In this document: one piece after another, positions 54,243 through 62,783 of the stretch
Layout of the letters: each line of letters opens with the position of its first letter
How positions within the stretch are numbered: position 1 is the stretch's first letter
Assembly (NCBI GenBank): GCA_965206125.1
Contig: CBDBIN010000044.1
Span: forward strand, 248,001 to 312,000
Length of the DNA: 64,000 nt
Origin: CAXWPM01 sp965206125
GTDB lineage: Bacteria; Acidobacteriota; Terriglobia; 20CM-2-55-15
Reading direction: 5' to 3'
Program-made: the position numbers and the translations under genes
The notes under the pieces: model-generated
Database searches by the model: none
Told to the model about the DNA's origin: nothing
Seen by the model: only the letters and a program-made list of their open reading frames with translations

Positions 54243-54755
54243 TCACTCCTTGCGGTACACGAAGAGCTCCGCGACTCGCAACTGAGGGTGATCGGACCGG
54301 CCGCGGCTTTCCATGCCCAGCTTGAGAGCGAGGCCGGCGCCGGCGACATTGTTGGGGTGACAGTACGCACAGATTTCGACGGGGCCGGGCAGCGCATCGA
54401 ACAGGGCCTCCATGGCCTCGTGCGCGTACCCCTTGCGCCGGTGACAGGAAAGGATCGTGTAGTAGCACTCGAGTGCGCCCTCAGTCACGGGGGCGAAACC
54501 GCAAGAGCCCACGTAGGCCCCGCTCGCCATGTCCTCCAGGCCGTATGCCGCCATGGATTCCGGCCGCTCATACGAACCCACTACTGCAGCGAACAGTTCG
54601 CGCGCTCCGGTTTCGATCTTCTGCTCGTCACCGAACGCCAGATAGCGCGTCGATTCCGCATCGGTCATGAAGTCGACGAACGGGGCGAGGTCACGCGGCT
54701 CGAGCAGTCGAATCCGAAGCCGTTCGGTTTCGATAGGCAGGGCGATATCGCGCAT
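54243..54755 (-). CDS. GNAT-family N-acetyltransferase (RimJ-like)
   Basis: A 170-aa acetyl-CoA-dependent acyltransferase. It starts with ETERLRIRLLEPRDLAPFVDF, typical of the RimJ/RimL-like branch. The acetyl-CoA loop is HRRKGYAHEAM (R-x-x-G-x-A), followed by EICAYCHPNNVAGAGLALKLGM. It lies 20 nt upstream of the L,D-transpeptidase-like gene on the same strand. The substrate is unknown. A GTG two codons earlier is possible. Confidence 0.88.
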   Translation of the reverse strand: MRDIALPIETERLRIRLLEPRDLAPFVDFMTDAESTRYLAFGDEQKIETGARELFAAVVGSYERPESMAAYGLEDMASGAYVGSCGFAPVTEGALECYYTILSCHRRKGYAHEAMEALFDALPGPVEICAYCHPNNVAGAGLALKLGMESRGRSDHPQLRVAELFVYRKE

Positions 54756-54983
54756 CGGCACCGATCATATCGCACCCGCCAAAGATCGGTTCTCCTGCAC
54801 CTATCTCCGATGCCCCTTCGGCGGTCATAGACCGCCAATACAGAAGAGGGACACGAACGGCCAATCTCCAGTCTCGAACCTCGAATGAACGAATCTCGAA
54901 TGTGTCCGTGTTCGAAATTCGAAATTCGAAAGTGGAGAGTTTTGAATGGGAGAGTCGACCTGCGTCGATCAAGCCCACTAACT

Positions 54984-55058
54984 TTCTGTAGCGGCGCTCT
55001 ATGAGCGCCGGAATCTATTCCGAAAACTTTCGGCGGTCATAAGACCGCCGCTACAGAA
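54984..55058. repeat. Paired REP-like palindromes (BIME-like)
   Basis: TTCTGTAGCGGCG (54984-54996) is inverted at 55046-55058. Within are the hairpins GGCGCTCTATGAGCGCC and GGCGGTCATAAGACCGCC. Related units occur at about 54806-54835, 62226-62251 and 62784-62854. No gene lies in 54756-55076. Confidence 0.8.
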
Positions 55059-55076
55059 GAAGGGCACTCCGGTCGG

Positions 55077-55766
55077 TCATGGGCGTGATAATAGGAACTC
55101 CCGCCTCAGCTTCTGGTAGTAGCTTTGGTCCAGCCGTTCCTTGAGTTGAAACGTAAACGGCTTCGTCTTGTCGAAGGCTCTGCGATCTTCTTCGAAGACC
55201 CGGAGTTCCAGCTCAAACGGATTCGACGACCAGATATTGGCGATGTCTTCATCGCGCTGCCATCGGCGGGCATCTGCCACATGGCTGGTCTCATAGACGA
55301 CCCATTGGGCGCCGAACGTCAGCCAGCCCTCGCAGCCTCCGAACACATGGAGATGCTTGACTGGAACACGGTACTCCGCATCGATCGCAATCGGCATGCG
55401 GTCGGTGACCGGTCTGATGACGTTCGTCCGGATTCGCTCAAAGGCGGCGGCTGAGAGACCTGTCTCCCCGGCAAGCACGGTAAAGTCGAACGCACGGTCC
55501 AGTCCCGCGTGCCACTTCAGATCCTCGTATGTCAGGACGCTGAAGGCCTCCGCCGAATGACGGTCGAAGCTCTGGATCTCGATCCAGGACCAGCTGTGTT
55601 GATGCTCCTCCTTCTCGGTCAAGTACTCGATACCGTCGTCTGTTACGATCAGTTCGCCTTCGCATGCACCCCAGGGGTCGTGATCGTGGCGGACCTGGAT
55701 CGCCTGTGACAGGGCGGGCTGCGCTATCGCAATCGCAAGTATCAGCATCACAGTACGTTCAAGCAT
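55077..55766 (-). CDS. Secreted protein with duplicated His/Cys domain, coupled to cusA
   Basis: A 229-aa exported protein: signal peptide (residues 1-20), then two similar halves. Half one has RHDHDPWGACEGELIV and later HQHSWSWIEIQSFDR; half two has KHLHVFGGCEGWLTF and later WQRDEDIANIWS. Each half carries an H-x-H, a Cys in a G-x-CEG-x-L motif and an aromatic I-x-I/W end, so a duplicated domain is likely. Its ATG overlaps the cusA stop by eight bases (ATGCTTGA). I know no family. Metal binding in the efflux pathway is a reasonable guess. Confidence 0.75.
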   Translation of the reverse strand: MLERTVMLILAIAIAQPALSQAIQVRHDHDPWGACEGELIVTDDGIEYLTEKEEHQHSWSWIEIQSFDRHSAEAFSVLTYEDLKWHAGLDRAFDFTVLAGETGLSAAAFERIRTNVIRPVTDRMPIAIDAEYRVPVKHLHVFGGCEGWLTFGAQWVVYETSHVADARRWQRDEDIANIWSSNPFELELRVFEEDRRAFDKTKPFTFQLKERLDQSYYQKLRREFLLSRP

Positions 55767-56346
55767 CTTTCAGCCTCCAGCCTTTAAGGATGTAGTAGAT
55801 CACCGGGTAGACACCCAGTACGAGAATCACCGAGGTCACGACACCGCCGACCATCGGAGTGGCGATGCGCTTCATCACGTCGGCTCCCGTGCCGGTGCTC
55901 CACATGATGGGTATCAGGCCCGCCATGATTACGCTAGCTGTCATGATCTTCGGCCGCAAACGCGTCACGGCTCCGTGGTAGATCGCGTCAATCAGGTCCT
56001 TGCGGTTACGCATTCGACCGTCCTCGACCGCCTCGTTGTAAGCCACATCCAGATATAGCAGCATGACAACGCCGGTTTCAGCGGCCAGGCCTGCCAGTGC
56101 GATGATTCCGACCCAGACGGCAATGCTCATGTTGTAGTCCAGCAGGTAGAGCAGCCAGAAAGCGCCCACCAACGAAAGAGGCACGGACAGGAACACGATC
56201 AGTGTCTCGATTATAGAGCGCGTGTTCATGAAGATGATCAGGAAGATGATCGCCAGGGTCATCGGGATCACAACCTGTAACCGGCGTGCCGCCCGGACCA
56301 TGTATTCGTACTGCCCGCTCCAGGCGATGTTGTAGCCTGCCGGCAC
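55759..56346 (-). CDS. cusA: CusA-type RND pump, C-terminal part (after frameshift)
   Basis: Carries the last 195 codons of the pump: VPAGYNIAWSGQYEYMVRA, then five membrane helices including IIFLIIFMNTRSIIETLIV, LAGLAAETGVVMLLYLD, RLRPKIMTASVIMAGLIP and the final helix, ending WRLKDA. It is in a different frame from the N-terminal part because one A appears to be missing in GCGAAACAG (plus positions near 56355-56357; GCGAAAACAG would restore AKTVEVPAGY). It is not a separate gene. Confidence 0.88.
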   Translation of the reverse strand: MPAGYNIAWSGQYEYMVRAARRLQVVIPMTLAIIFLIIFMNTRSIIETLIVFLSVPLSLVGAFWLLYLLDYNMSIAVWVGIIALAGLAAETGVVMLLYLDVAYNEAVEDGRMRNRKDLIDAIYHGAVTRLRPKIMTASVIMAGLIPIMWSTGTGADVMKRIATPMVGGVVTSVILVLGVYPVIYYILKGWRLKDA

Positions 56347-58862
56347 CTCGACTGTTTCGCCACGGCCCTTTGGGCCATCCTCACATACGTTCCCACATCG
56401 ATGTTCGCCAGGTCGACGAGAACCAAGGCCTGCGGACGCGAATTCTCAGTCTTGATGGCAGGGGGGCCTTTTCTGATCTGGAGATCGGCGAGCAGGCCCA
56501 GTGGAATCTGTTGCCCCACGGGCGTCGGAACGAGGATCTGACGCAGCGCTTCGGGGTCATCGCGCAGTTCGCGGCTATATCGAAGGTTGACCGGGTACCG
56601 CTCCAGACCTTCCACGGTCGTCGTGATGTTCATGCCGCCAATCGCCGACTGGATCACGTCCTGAACGTCCCCTACGGTCAACCCGTAACGGGCGATTGCC
56701 TGCCGATCCAACACGAAATCCAGGTAGTTCCCCCCCATCACGCGCTCGGAGTAGGCGGAGAGAGTTCCCGGCAGTTGACTGACGACGGCTTCCACTTGTT
56801 CGCCGATCTGTTGCAGAGTATCCAGGTCCGGACCGGATATCTTGATTCCGACGGGCGTCTTGATGCCCGTGGATAACATGTCGATGCGGTTCTTGATCGG
56901 CATCACCCATGCGTTGGTCAGGCCTGGAAATTGCAATGCTCGATCCATTTCCTCGATCAGCAGATCCGGGGTTAGCCCCGGTCGCCATTCCGACTCCGGC
57001 TTCAGCGTGATCGACGTCTCGATCATGTTGAGCGGTGCTGGATCGGTCGCAGTTTCGGCACGTCCAATTTTGCCGAAAACGGTTTCAACCTCCGGAAAGG
57101 AATAGAGGATCCTGTCGGTCTGCTGGAGGATTTCACGAGCTTTGGTAATGGACAAGCCTGGCAGAGTGATCGGCATGTACATCAAGTCGCCTTCCCAGAG
57201 CGGCGGCATGAACTCGGAACCCAAGCGTGAATACGGCACCCACGTGAGAGCCAACACGCCGAGGGTCAGCGCGAGGACGACGTACTTGAATCGCAAGAGC
57301 AGGTGCAGGATCGGATCATAGATCCAGATCAGGAGGCGACTGATCGGATTTCGCTTCTCGGATAGAATCCGGCCCCGGATCCAGAAGCCCATCAAGACCG
57401 GCACCAGCGTGACCGCAAGTATCGACGCCGCAGCCATCGAGTAGGTCTTCGTGAAAGCGAGCGGCTTGAACATCCTTCCTTCCTGGGCCTCGAGCGTGAA
57501 GACTGGAGCGAAGGATACGGTGATAACGAGCAGCGCAAAGAATAAGGTTGGGCCGACTTCCTTTGCCGCGGCTCCGATGATCTGCCAGTGAGGCTTGCTG
57601 CCGCGATCGCGTTCGAGATGCTTGTGCGCGTTCTCGATCATGATGATCGCCGCGTCCACCATCGCGCCGATCGCGATTGCGATACCTCCCAGCGACATGA
57701 TGTTTGCGTTGATGCCCTGATAAGACATCACGATGAACGCCATCAGGACGGCGAGCGGAAGCGTGATGACCACCACGAGTGACGAGCGGAAGTGCAGGAG
57801 GAACAGAATGCAGACGAGAGCGACGGCGAGGCCTTCCTCCAGCAGTTTCTCGCGCAAGGTGTCGACGGAACGCTCGATAAGACCCGAACGATCGTAAACG
57901 GCAACGATTTCCACGTCGTCGGGAAGACCCTGCCGGAGTTCGTCGATCTTCTCCTTTACTCGCCCGATGACGTCGTAGGCATTCGCGCCGGAGCGAACGA
58001 CGACGATACCGCCCACCGTTTCGCCCACGCCGTTCAACTCGGCCAGCCCCCTGCGTATCTCCGGCCCAATCTGTACGGTGGCGACGTCTTTGACCAGAAG
58101 CGGATTGCCTCTTTCGTCGACGCGCAGAACGATGTCTCGAATGTCCTGTTCGTTCCGGATATAGCCGCGCCCCCGTACCATGTACTCGGTCTCCGCCATC
58201 TCCAGGACCCGGCCGCCAACGTCGTTGTTGCTGCGCTGCACCGCTTCCCGGATCCGGGATAGCGGCATGTCGTACGCCCGCAACTTGTTCGGGTCGACCG
58301 TAATCTGGTACTGCTTCACGAAGCCGCCGATACTGGCGACTTCGGAAACCCCTTGCACCGAGGTCAACTCGTATCTGAGAAACCAGTCCTGGATGCTCCT
58401 CAATTCAGCCAGGTTCAGTTCGTTCGACTTGAGCGTGTACATGAACGCCCAACCGACACCCGTGGCATCGGGGCCGAGCGTGGGAGTAACACCGGATGGG
58501 AGCTGGTTCGACACATAGTTCAGGTATTCGAGAACCCGACTCCGTGCCCAGTACAGATCCGTACCGTCCTCGAAGATCACGTAGACGAGAGAGAAACCGA
58601 AGAAGGAATACCCGCGTACGACTCGGGCAAACGGTACGGCGAGCATCTGGGTGTTGATCGGGTATGTAACCTGGTCTTCGACGACCTGGGGCGCCTGCCC
58701 GGAATACTCCGTGTAGATGATGACCTGAACGTCGGAAAGATCGGGTATTGCGTCAAGGGGAGTCTGGCTGAGCGCATACACTCCCCACAATCCGATGAGA
58801 ACGGCCCCCAGGATCACCAGAAGCCGATTCGCGAGGGACCAGTCGATGATTTTCTCGAGCAT
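56268..58862 (-). CDS. cusA: CusA-type heavy-metal RND efflux pump, N-terminal part
   Basis: Inner-membrane pump of the heavy-metal efflux branch (Cu/Ag type). Visible are the first helix (RLLVILGAVLIGLWGVYAL), PLDAIPDLSDVQVII, the proton-relay helix IAIAIGAMVDAAIIMIENAH, and EFMPPLWEGDLMYMPITLPG with the family's Met-rich entrance. It works with CusB and CusC encoded just upstream. Reading is correct to about 56360 (MAQRAVAK) and then frameshifts; the remaining frame to 56268 is nonsense. With the fragment at 55759 the full pump would be about 1035 aa, the normal length. Confidence 0.92.
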   Translation of the reverse strand: MLEKIIDWSLANRLLVILGAVLIGLWGVYALSQTPLDAIPDLSDVQVIIYTEYSGQAPQVVEDQVTYPINTQMLAVPFARVVRGYSFFGFSLVYVIFEDGTDLYWARSRVLEYLNYVSNQLPSGVTPTLGPDATGVGWAFMYTLKSNELNLAELRSIQDWFLRYELTSVQGVSEVASIGGFVKQYQITVDPNKLRAYDMPLSRIREAVQRSNNDVGGRVLEMAETEYMVRGRGYIRNEQDIRDIVLRVDERGNPLLVKDVATVQIGPEIRRGLAELNGVGETVGGIVVVRSGANAYDVIGRVKEKIDELRQGLPDDVEIVAVYDRSGLIERSVDTLREKLLEEGLAVALVCILFLLHFRSSLVVVITLPLAVLMAFIVMSYQGINANIMSLGGIAIAIGAMVDAAIIMIENAHKHLERDRGSKPHWQIIGAAAKEVGPTLFFALLVITVSFAPVFTLEAQEGRMFKPLAFTKTYSMAAASILAVTLVPVLMGFWIRGRILSEKRNPISRLLIWIYDPILHLLLRFKYVVLALTLGVLALTWVPYSRLGSEFMPPLWEGDLMYMPITLPGLSITKAREILQQTDRILYSFPEVETVFGKIGRAETATDPAPLNMIETSITLKPESEWRPGLTPDLLIEEMDRALQFPGLTNAWVMPIKNRIDMLSTGIKTPVGIKISGPDLDTLQQIGEQVEAVVSQLPGTLSAYSERVMGGNYLDFVLDRQAIARYGLTVGDVQDVIQSAIGGMNITTTVEGLERYPVNLRYSRELRDDPEALRQILVPTPVGQQIPLGLLADLQIRKGPPAIKTENSRPQALVLVDLANIDVGTYVRMAQRAVAKQSRCRQATTSPGAGSTNTWSGRHAGYRL

Positions 58863-58871
58863 GGTGTCCGC

Positions 58872-60344
58872 CTAATCGTCCGTGTCCGGCTCGCTCGGCT
58901 CGCCGGTAGTTCTCTCCGAAATCAGTTTGCGGATCGCTTCTCGAAAACTGCTTTCCGAATCGATCAGGAACTGGGAGGAGACGACTACCCTGGCCCCTTC
59001 GGCCAGCCCTTCACGCACCTCCCACAACCCGTTTCCGTTCAGACCAAGATCCACCTCGCGGACCTGGAACGTTCCATCTCCCAGGTCGATGACGACGACA
59101 TTTCGTTCGCCGGTTCGGATCACGGCCTCCTCGGGGACGGTAACCACACCGCGGGCCGACGGTACGTCGAACGTCACGTTCGCGTACATGTCCGCCCGTA
59201 GTTCGCCACGAGGATTCTGTATTTCGAGGGACAGACGCAGGGTCCGTGTGTCGCGATCGACGAACGGATAGATGTAGCGAACCGTGCCGGCGTAGCTACT
59301 ACCCGGACGATGCGAGACTTCAACGACGGCGCGTTGCCCGACTCGAAGCCACGGAATCTGATCTTCGTAGACCTCCGCTTCGAGCCAGATCGTCGATAAG
59401 TCCACGATCTTGTACAGGTTCATCCCTGGCCGGGCGAGCATACCGTCCAGCGCCTGACCCATCTTTTCGACAACGACGCCGGCAACCGGCGAGAACACGG
59501 GCAGGGTCCGGCGCGGTTCGGACAGTTTCTCCAGTTCCTCCAATTGGCTGTCTGTGATGTCCCAGTAGCGCAGGCGTTGACGAGCCGAGTCGACAAGGGA
59601 TCGTGCACGCTCGACGATGTCTGGATATTCAACATTGCTCAACCGTTCGAGGTACTCGATAGCGTCGAGGTATTCCTGTTGAGCTGCGATCAGTTGCGGG
59701 CTGAAAATATCGAAGAGCCGCTGACCCGGTTCGACGCTTTCGCCGATGTAGTTCACTGCGGTGTTCTCGATCCAGCCTTCGTACTTCGTGTTGATGGCGT
59801 AGATCTGTCCCTCATCGTATGTAAACGTCCCGACGGTACGGATCGTGAAAGGAATGTCCGAACGGATGGCATCCACCGATTGCACGCCGATCCTCTGAAC
59901 GAACCCCGGATCGATCTGTACGAGGCCGGGAATGTCAGACACTTCGTCATCGTAGACAGGGACCAGGTCCATTCCCATCGGTGATGTACCCGGCTGATCC
60001 GAGATGTAAGTTGGATCCATGGGCGCCCGCCAATATCTGATCGTGCGTTTGCCGGGCTCGGTCGTAGTCGCCTGGGCCGCGGCGGTTGGCCCCTCGACCG
60101 GGACGAGAGTCATTTCGCAGATGGGGCACAAGCCGGGTTCTTCCTCGAGGACATGTGGATGCATGGGGCACATCCACAACTGGGTGTCGTCAACCGTGCC
60201 TTCGGCCTCGGCCATCAGCAGGCCGAGCAGACGATCCTGAGTCGGATGCACCCACGCCCAGCCGAAGGGATTCATCAGAATGATTGTCGCGACACCGAGA
60301 CCCCCGACGAAAAACAAAACACTCAAAGCAAACGTCTTCTTCAT
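58872..60344 (-). CDS. cusB: CusB-type membrane fusion protein with heavy-metal-binding domain
   Basis: A 490-aa periplasmic adaptor linking pump and outer-membrane channel. An N-terminal membrane anchor is followed by a heavy-metal-binding domain WMCPMHPHVLEEEPGLCPIC (about residues 57-76) with Met/Cys/His ligands, and by a second degenerate unit APMDP, GTSPMGMDLVPVY lacking Cys. The barrel-sandwich and hairpin parts follow (VNYIGESVEPGQRLFDIFSP, VFSPVAGVVVEKM). ATG at 60344 is used, with GAGG upstream. It is 9 nt before cusA. Confidence 0.92.
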   Translation of the reverse strand: MKKTFALSVLFFVGGLGVATIILMNPFGWAWVHPTQDRLLGLLMAEAEGTVDDTQLWMCPMHPHVLEEEPGLCPICEMTLVPVEGPTAAAQATTTEPGKRTIRYWRAPMDPTYISDQPGTSPMGMDLVPVYDDEVSDIPGLVQIDPGFVQRIGVQSVDAIRSDIPFTIRTVGTFTYDEGQIYAINTKYEGWIENTAVNYIGESVEPGQRLFDIFSPQLIAAQQEYLDAIEYLERLSNVEYPDIVERARSLVDSARQRLRYWDITDSQLEELEKLSEPRRTLPVFSPVAGVVVEKMGQALDGMLARPGMNLYKIVDLSTIWLEAEVYEDQIPWLRVGQRAVVEVSHRPGSSYAGTVRYIYPFVDRDTRTLRLSLEIQNPRGELRADMYANVTFDVPSARGVVTVPEEAVIRTGERNVVVIDLGDGTFQVREVDLGLNGNGLWEVREGLAEGARVVVSSQFLIDSESSFREAIRKLISERTTGEPSEPDTDD

Positions 60345-60354
60345 GATCAAAGCC

Positions 60355-61668
60355 TCACGGGTTGGGGAACCGCGTTCCCAAGGCCAGTTCCAGGCGGGCC
60401 AGAGCTTGCATGTAGTCGAACACCAGACGCTCCCTATTCATCTTGATGTCCAGCAACATCCGTTCGCTGTCGAGAAGGTCCAGGGCTCCGAGTTGTCCGG
60501 TTTCGTATCCGGTCTCGGCCGCGCGAAGCGCGCTTTCGGCCTGGACTTGGGATACATCGTCATAGAGGGCCAGATGGGTTCGTATGGTTTCCAGACGGTT
60601 GACCTGGTCGTGAATTTCGAACTTCATATCTGCCACGAGATAGTCGTAGCCCTCGCGTTCGGCGCGGCGCCGTTCCCCCGCCGCCAGGACTGCGGCCCGG
60701 TACTTGTCTCGTCTGAGCGGAATGTTGATGCCCACGGAAAAGTTGTACACGTTCTTTGAATTGCCGGATGGCGGGGCGACACGGCCCGCGGGATCATCCC
60801 TCCCTCCGACGTTCACAAAACCCGCGCTCACGGTGACATCGGGCCAGTAGTCCTTCCTGGCCCGCTCGGCAGTGAGCTCCTCCTTCTCGATACTGTCGAG
60901 AATGCCCAGCAGCTCGGGCCGATTGGCCTCGCCCAGTTCGAACAGCGCGGCGAGATCGAGATCGGCCTGAGGGAGCTCCGGGACGATGATCGCAGGAATT
61001 GGCTCGCCGGGAGGCCGGTCACGGAGCGTTTTCAGGCGTCCTTCCAGGGAGGTCCGCTGCTGCATCAACCTGTGGGTCCGGTGCATCGTCTTCGTGATTT
61101 CCGCCTGGATCCTGATGACACCTTGCTGCGGTCCCTGACCGGTGGCATAACGCGTCTCGGCCAACTGTTCGTAGTGCTGCAACAGGAATTGTTCCTCCTC
61201 CACGATCTCGATCGCCCGATCGACGTACCCGATCTCGTAGAAGGTACCCTTCACCCTTGCTGCGACTTCACGACCGAACGCCCGGTACTGCTCGTAGATA
61301 GCCGACGCCTCCCGGAGTGCCGCCTTCCCCTGGAGATCCAGCTTCCCGAACCAGGGAAAACGTTGGCTCAGCATCAGGCTGTTCTGCTGCGGCCCGACAC
61401 GAGTTTCCACACTCCGGACAAATTGGGTGAATGTCACCTCCGGATCCGGCATCGCCGTTACTTGAGGGATTTTCAAGGTTGCCGCGCTATAGCGCGAAAG
61501 TGCCTGCCGCAACCGCGGGCTGGCGTCCAGCGCCTGACCGATGTAGGTCTCCAGTTGTGGGTCGGAGACATAGAAGTCGGGTGCCATTGACTCCTGCGCC
61601 AGGCCGGGACGGAGGCACAGTGTCGTCACCAGCCCAATCAAGCAGGCAGAGCGCCCAATAGTCATCAT
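60355..61668 (-). CDS. cusC: CusC/TolC-type outer-membrane efflux protein
   Basis: A 437-aa outer-membrane channel of the tripartite efflux system. It has a signal peptide (ending PGLAQ), then two long coiled-coil repeats typical of TolC-like proteins (SPRLRQALSRYSAATLKIPQ, LMLSQRFPWFGKLDLQGKAA, LSIGI-like strand YNFSVGINIPLRRDKYRAAV). GAAGAGGA precedes ATG 61668; the longer frame to 61698 is less likely. Ten nt separate it from cusB. Confidence 0.9.
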   Translation of the reverse strand: MMTIGRSACLIGLVTTLCLRPGLAQESMAPDFYVSDPQLETYIGQALDASPRLRQALSRYSAATLKIPQVTAMPDPEVTFTQFVRSVETRVGPQQNSLMLSQRFPWFGKLDLQGKAALREASAIYEQYRAFGREVAARVKGTFYEIGYVDRAIEIVEEEQFLLQHYEQLAETRYATGQGPQQGVIRIQAEITKTMHRTHRLMQQRTSLEGRLKTLRDRPPGEPIPAIIVPELPQADLDLAALFELGEANRPELLGILDSIEKEELTAERARKDYWPDVTVSAGFVNVGGRDDPAGRVAPPSGNSKNVYNFSVGINIPLRRDKYRAAVLAAGERRRAEREGYDYLVADMKFEIHDQVNRLETIRTHLALYDDVSQVQAESALRAAETGYETGQLGALDLLDSERMLLDIKMNRERLVFDYMQALARLELALGTRFPNP

Positions 61669-61779
61669 CAGCGTCCTCTTCTCGACTGAATCACACACGC
61701 CGGGCGCACGGTGATCCGAATCGATCGTTTCGTTGGATTCCGGGCAAAAGCCCGATCTAAACAGATGGCAGGACGGAGA

Positions 61780-62118
61780 TCAGATCAGCAGGACGCAGGT
61801 GTGCAAAAAGAGGGGTGCATCACCGGGTGGCCCGATCCATTCGGCGACGGTTTGAATCGGCCGAGAATCGGGCAGCGGCATTTCAAGCACGACCGCCCAG
61901 CTGGGCGCGAGAACGGTCGAGGGAGGCGGAAGCAGAGAGGAGTGGAGCTGCAGCTCCGCCGTCTGAGCAAAGCAACACTCCCCGATCGGCATGTCAGCCT
62001 CTTCCTCGGGCATGCACTGACGCGCGGATGCCTCCGCCACGGGCATGCAACACGCCCCGACCGCGGCCCAGAAAACCGCGAACGAGAGTACCGACGTAAA
62101 AAGGAACGACTTATGCAT
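61780..62118 (-). CDS. Small exported Cys-rich protein
   Basis: A 112-aa protein with a signal peptide (residues 1-22) followed by five Cys in a short stretch (Cys23, Cys24, Cys35, Cys48, Cys49), a proline-rich region (LLPPPSTVLAP) and a hydrophobic end with one more Cys. It resembles the small proteins often found ahead of copper-efflux operons, but no family is certain. It lies 111 nt upstream of cusC in the same direction. Confidence 0.65.
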   Translation of the reverse strand: MHKSFLFTSVLSFAVFWAAVGACCMPVAEASARQCMPEEEADMPIGECCFAQTAELQLHSSLLPPPSTVLAPSWAVVLEMPLPDSRPIQTVAEWIGPPGDAPLFLHTCVLLI

Positions 62119-62225
62119 GTTATTTAAACGCTACTACAGAGAGAGCGCGTTTTCAACGTTTGGGGAACTGCCCGTAAGGTCTCAGGTCGAATCTTCGAAC
62201 GCAGATCATGGGGCCAGACAGAGAA

Positions 62226-62251
62226 GCGGCGGTCCGAGAGGACCGCCGCTC
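62226..62251 (-). terminator. Hairpin after the rhodanese gene
   Basis: GAGCGGCGGTCC and GGACCGCCGCTTC (read on the - strand, loop CTCT) form an 11-bp hairpin about 20 nt after the TAG at 62271. A T-rich run follows weakly. It is related to the REP-like palindromes and may serve as both. Confidence 0.6.
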
Positions 62252-62270
62252 TTCAATCTACCGATGGTTT

Positions 62271-62720
62271 CTAGAGCCCGGTACCAGGTCCCGGCTTGAT
62301 CGGACCCGGGGCTGGTTTCTCGATCGATTCGATGACGTCAAAACCCGCACCTTTCCAATCGCTGATTCCGCAGAACTGACCGGCGTCGTAGCCGGCGTCG
62401 TGGAATCTTTGTGCAGCGCGCGACGCGCGCCCGCCTCCCGCTCAGTAGAAGACGAGCTCGATGTCCTTCGGAATGTCTGCCATCCGCGCATCGAGTTCGC
62501 CCATCGGAATATGAATCGCGCCTTTGAGCGCGCCATGCTCCTCGATTTCATAGTCCTCTCTGACGTCGATCAGGATGAACGTTTCACCGCTCTCTAGCTT
62601 GTCCTTCAGCGCCTGGACCGCGATTCGCTCGGTGTCTGTCTGCTGGGCTGCCTGGCCCGACGCAATACCGGCGAACACGAACAGCACCGCGACGACCATG
62701 CCCATCATTCGTCTTGGCAT
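62271..62720 (-). CDS. Periplasmic rhodanese with in-frame TGA at the catalytic Cys (candidate selenoprotein)
   Basis: A 150-codon frame: signal peptide (residues 1-26, ending QAAQ), then a rhodanese domain with FILIDVREDYEIEEHGALKG, AIHIPMGEL, IELVFY, codon 93 = TGA (62444-62442), then AGGGRASRAAQRFHDAGY and GISDWKGAGFDVIE to TAG at 62271. The TGA is exactly where the sulfur-carrying Cys of the C-x-x-G-x-R active loop belongs. The second half of the domain is in frame, so both halves are conserved around it. Selenocysteine is one reading and a nonsense mutation is the other. GAGGCG precedes the ATG. If TGA is read as stop, the product is an inactive 92-aa fragment (62442-62720). Nearby genes concern copper efflux. 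Confidence 0.6.
62415..62431 (-). promoter_or_regulatory. Candidate bacterial SECIS hairpin after the rhodanese TGA
   Basis: On the - strand, GCGCGC (62430-62425) pairs with GCGCGC (62421-62416) around a GTC loop (62424-62422), extended by one G-T pair. The loop begins 17 nt after the TGA and its first base is G. A stem of at least four pairs, a short loop with G among the first two bases and about 16-37 nt spacing is the published general pattern for bacterial SECIS elements. The stretch is very GC-rich, so chance is possible. Confidence 0.45.
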
Positions 62721-62783
62721 TATTAACGCCTCCTCTGAAACTACACTCAGCTCAGTCTGGAACCGGTAGCACCTCGGTCTCCC

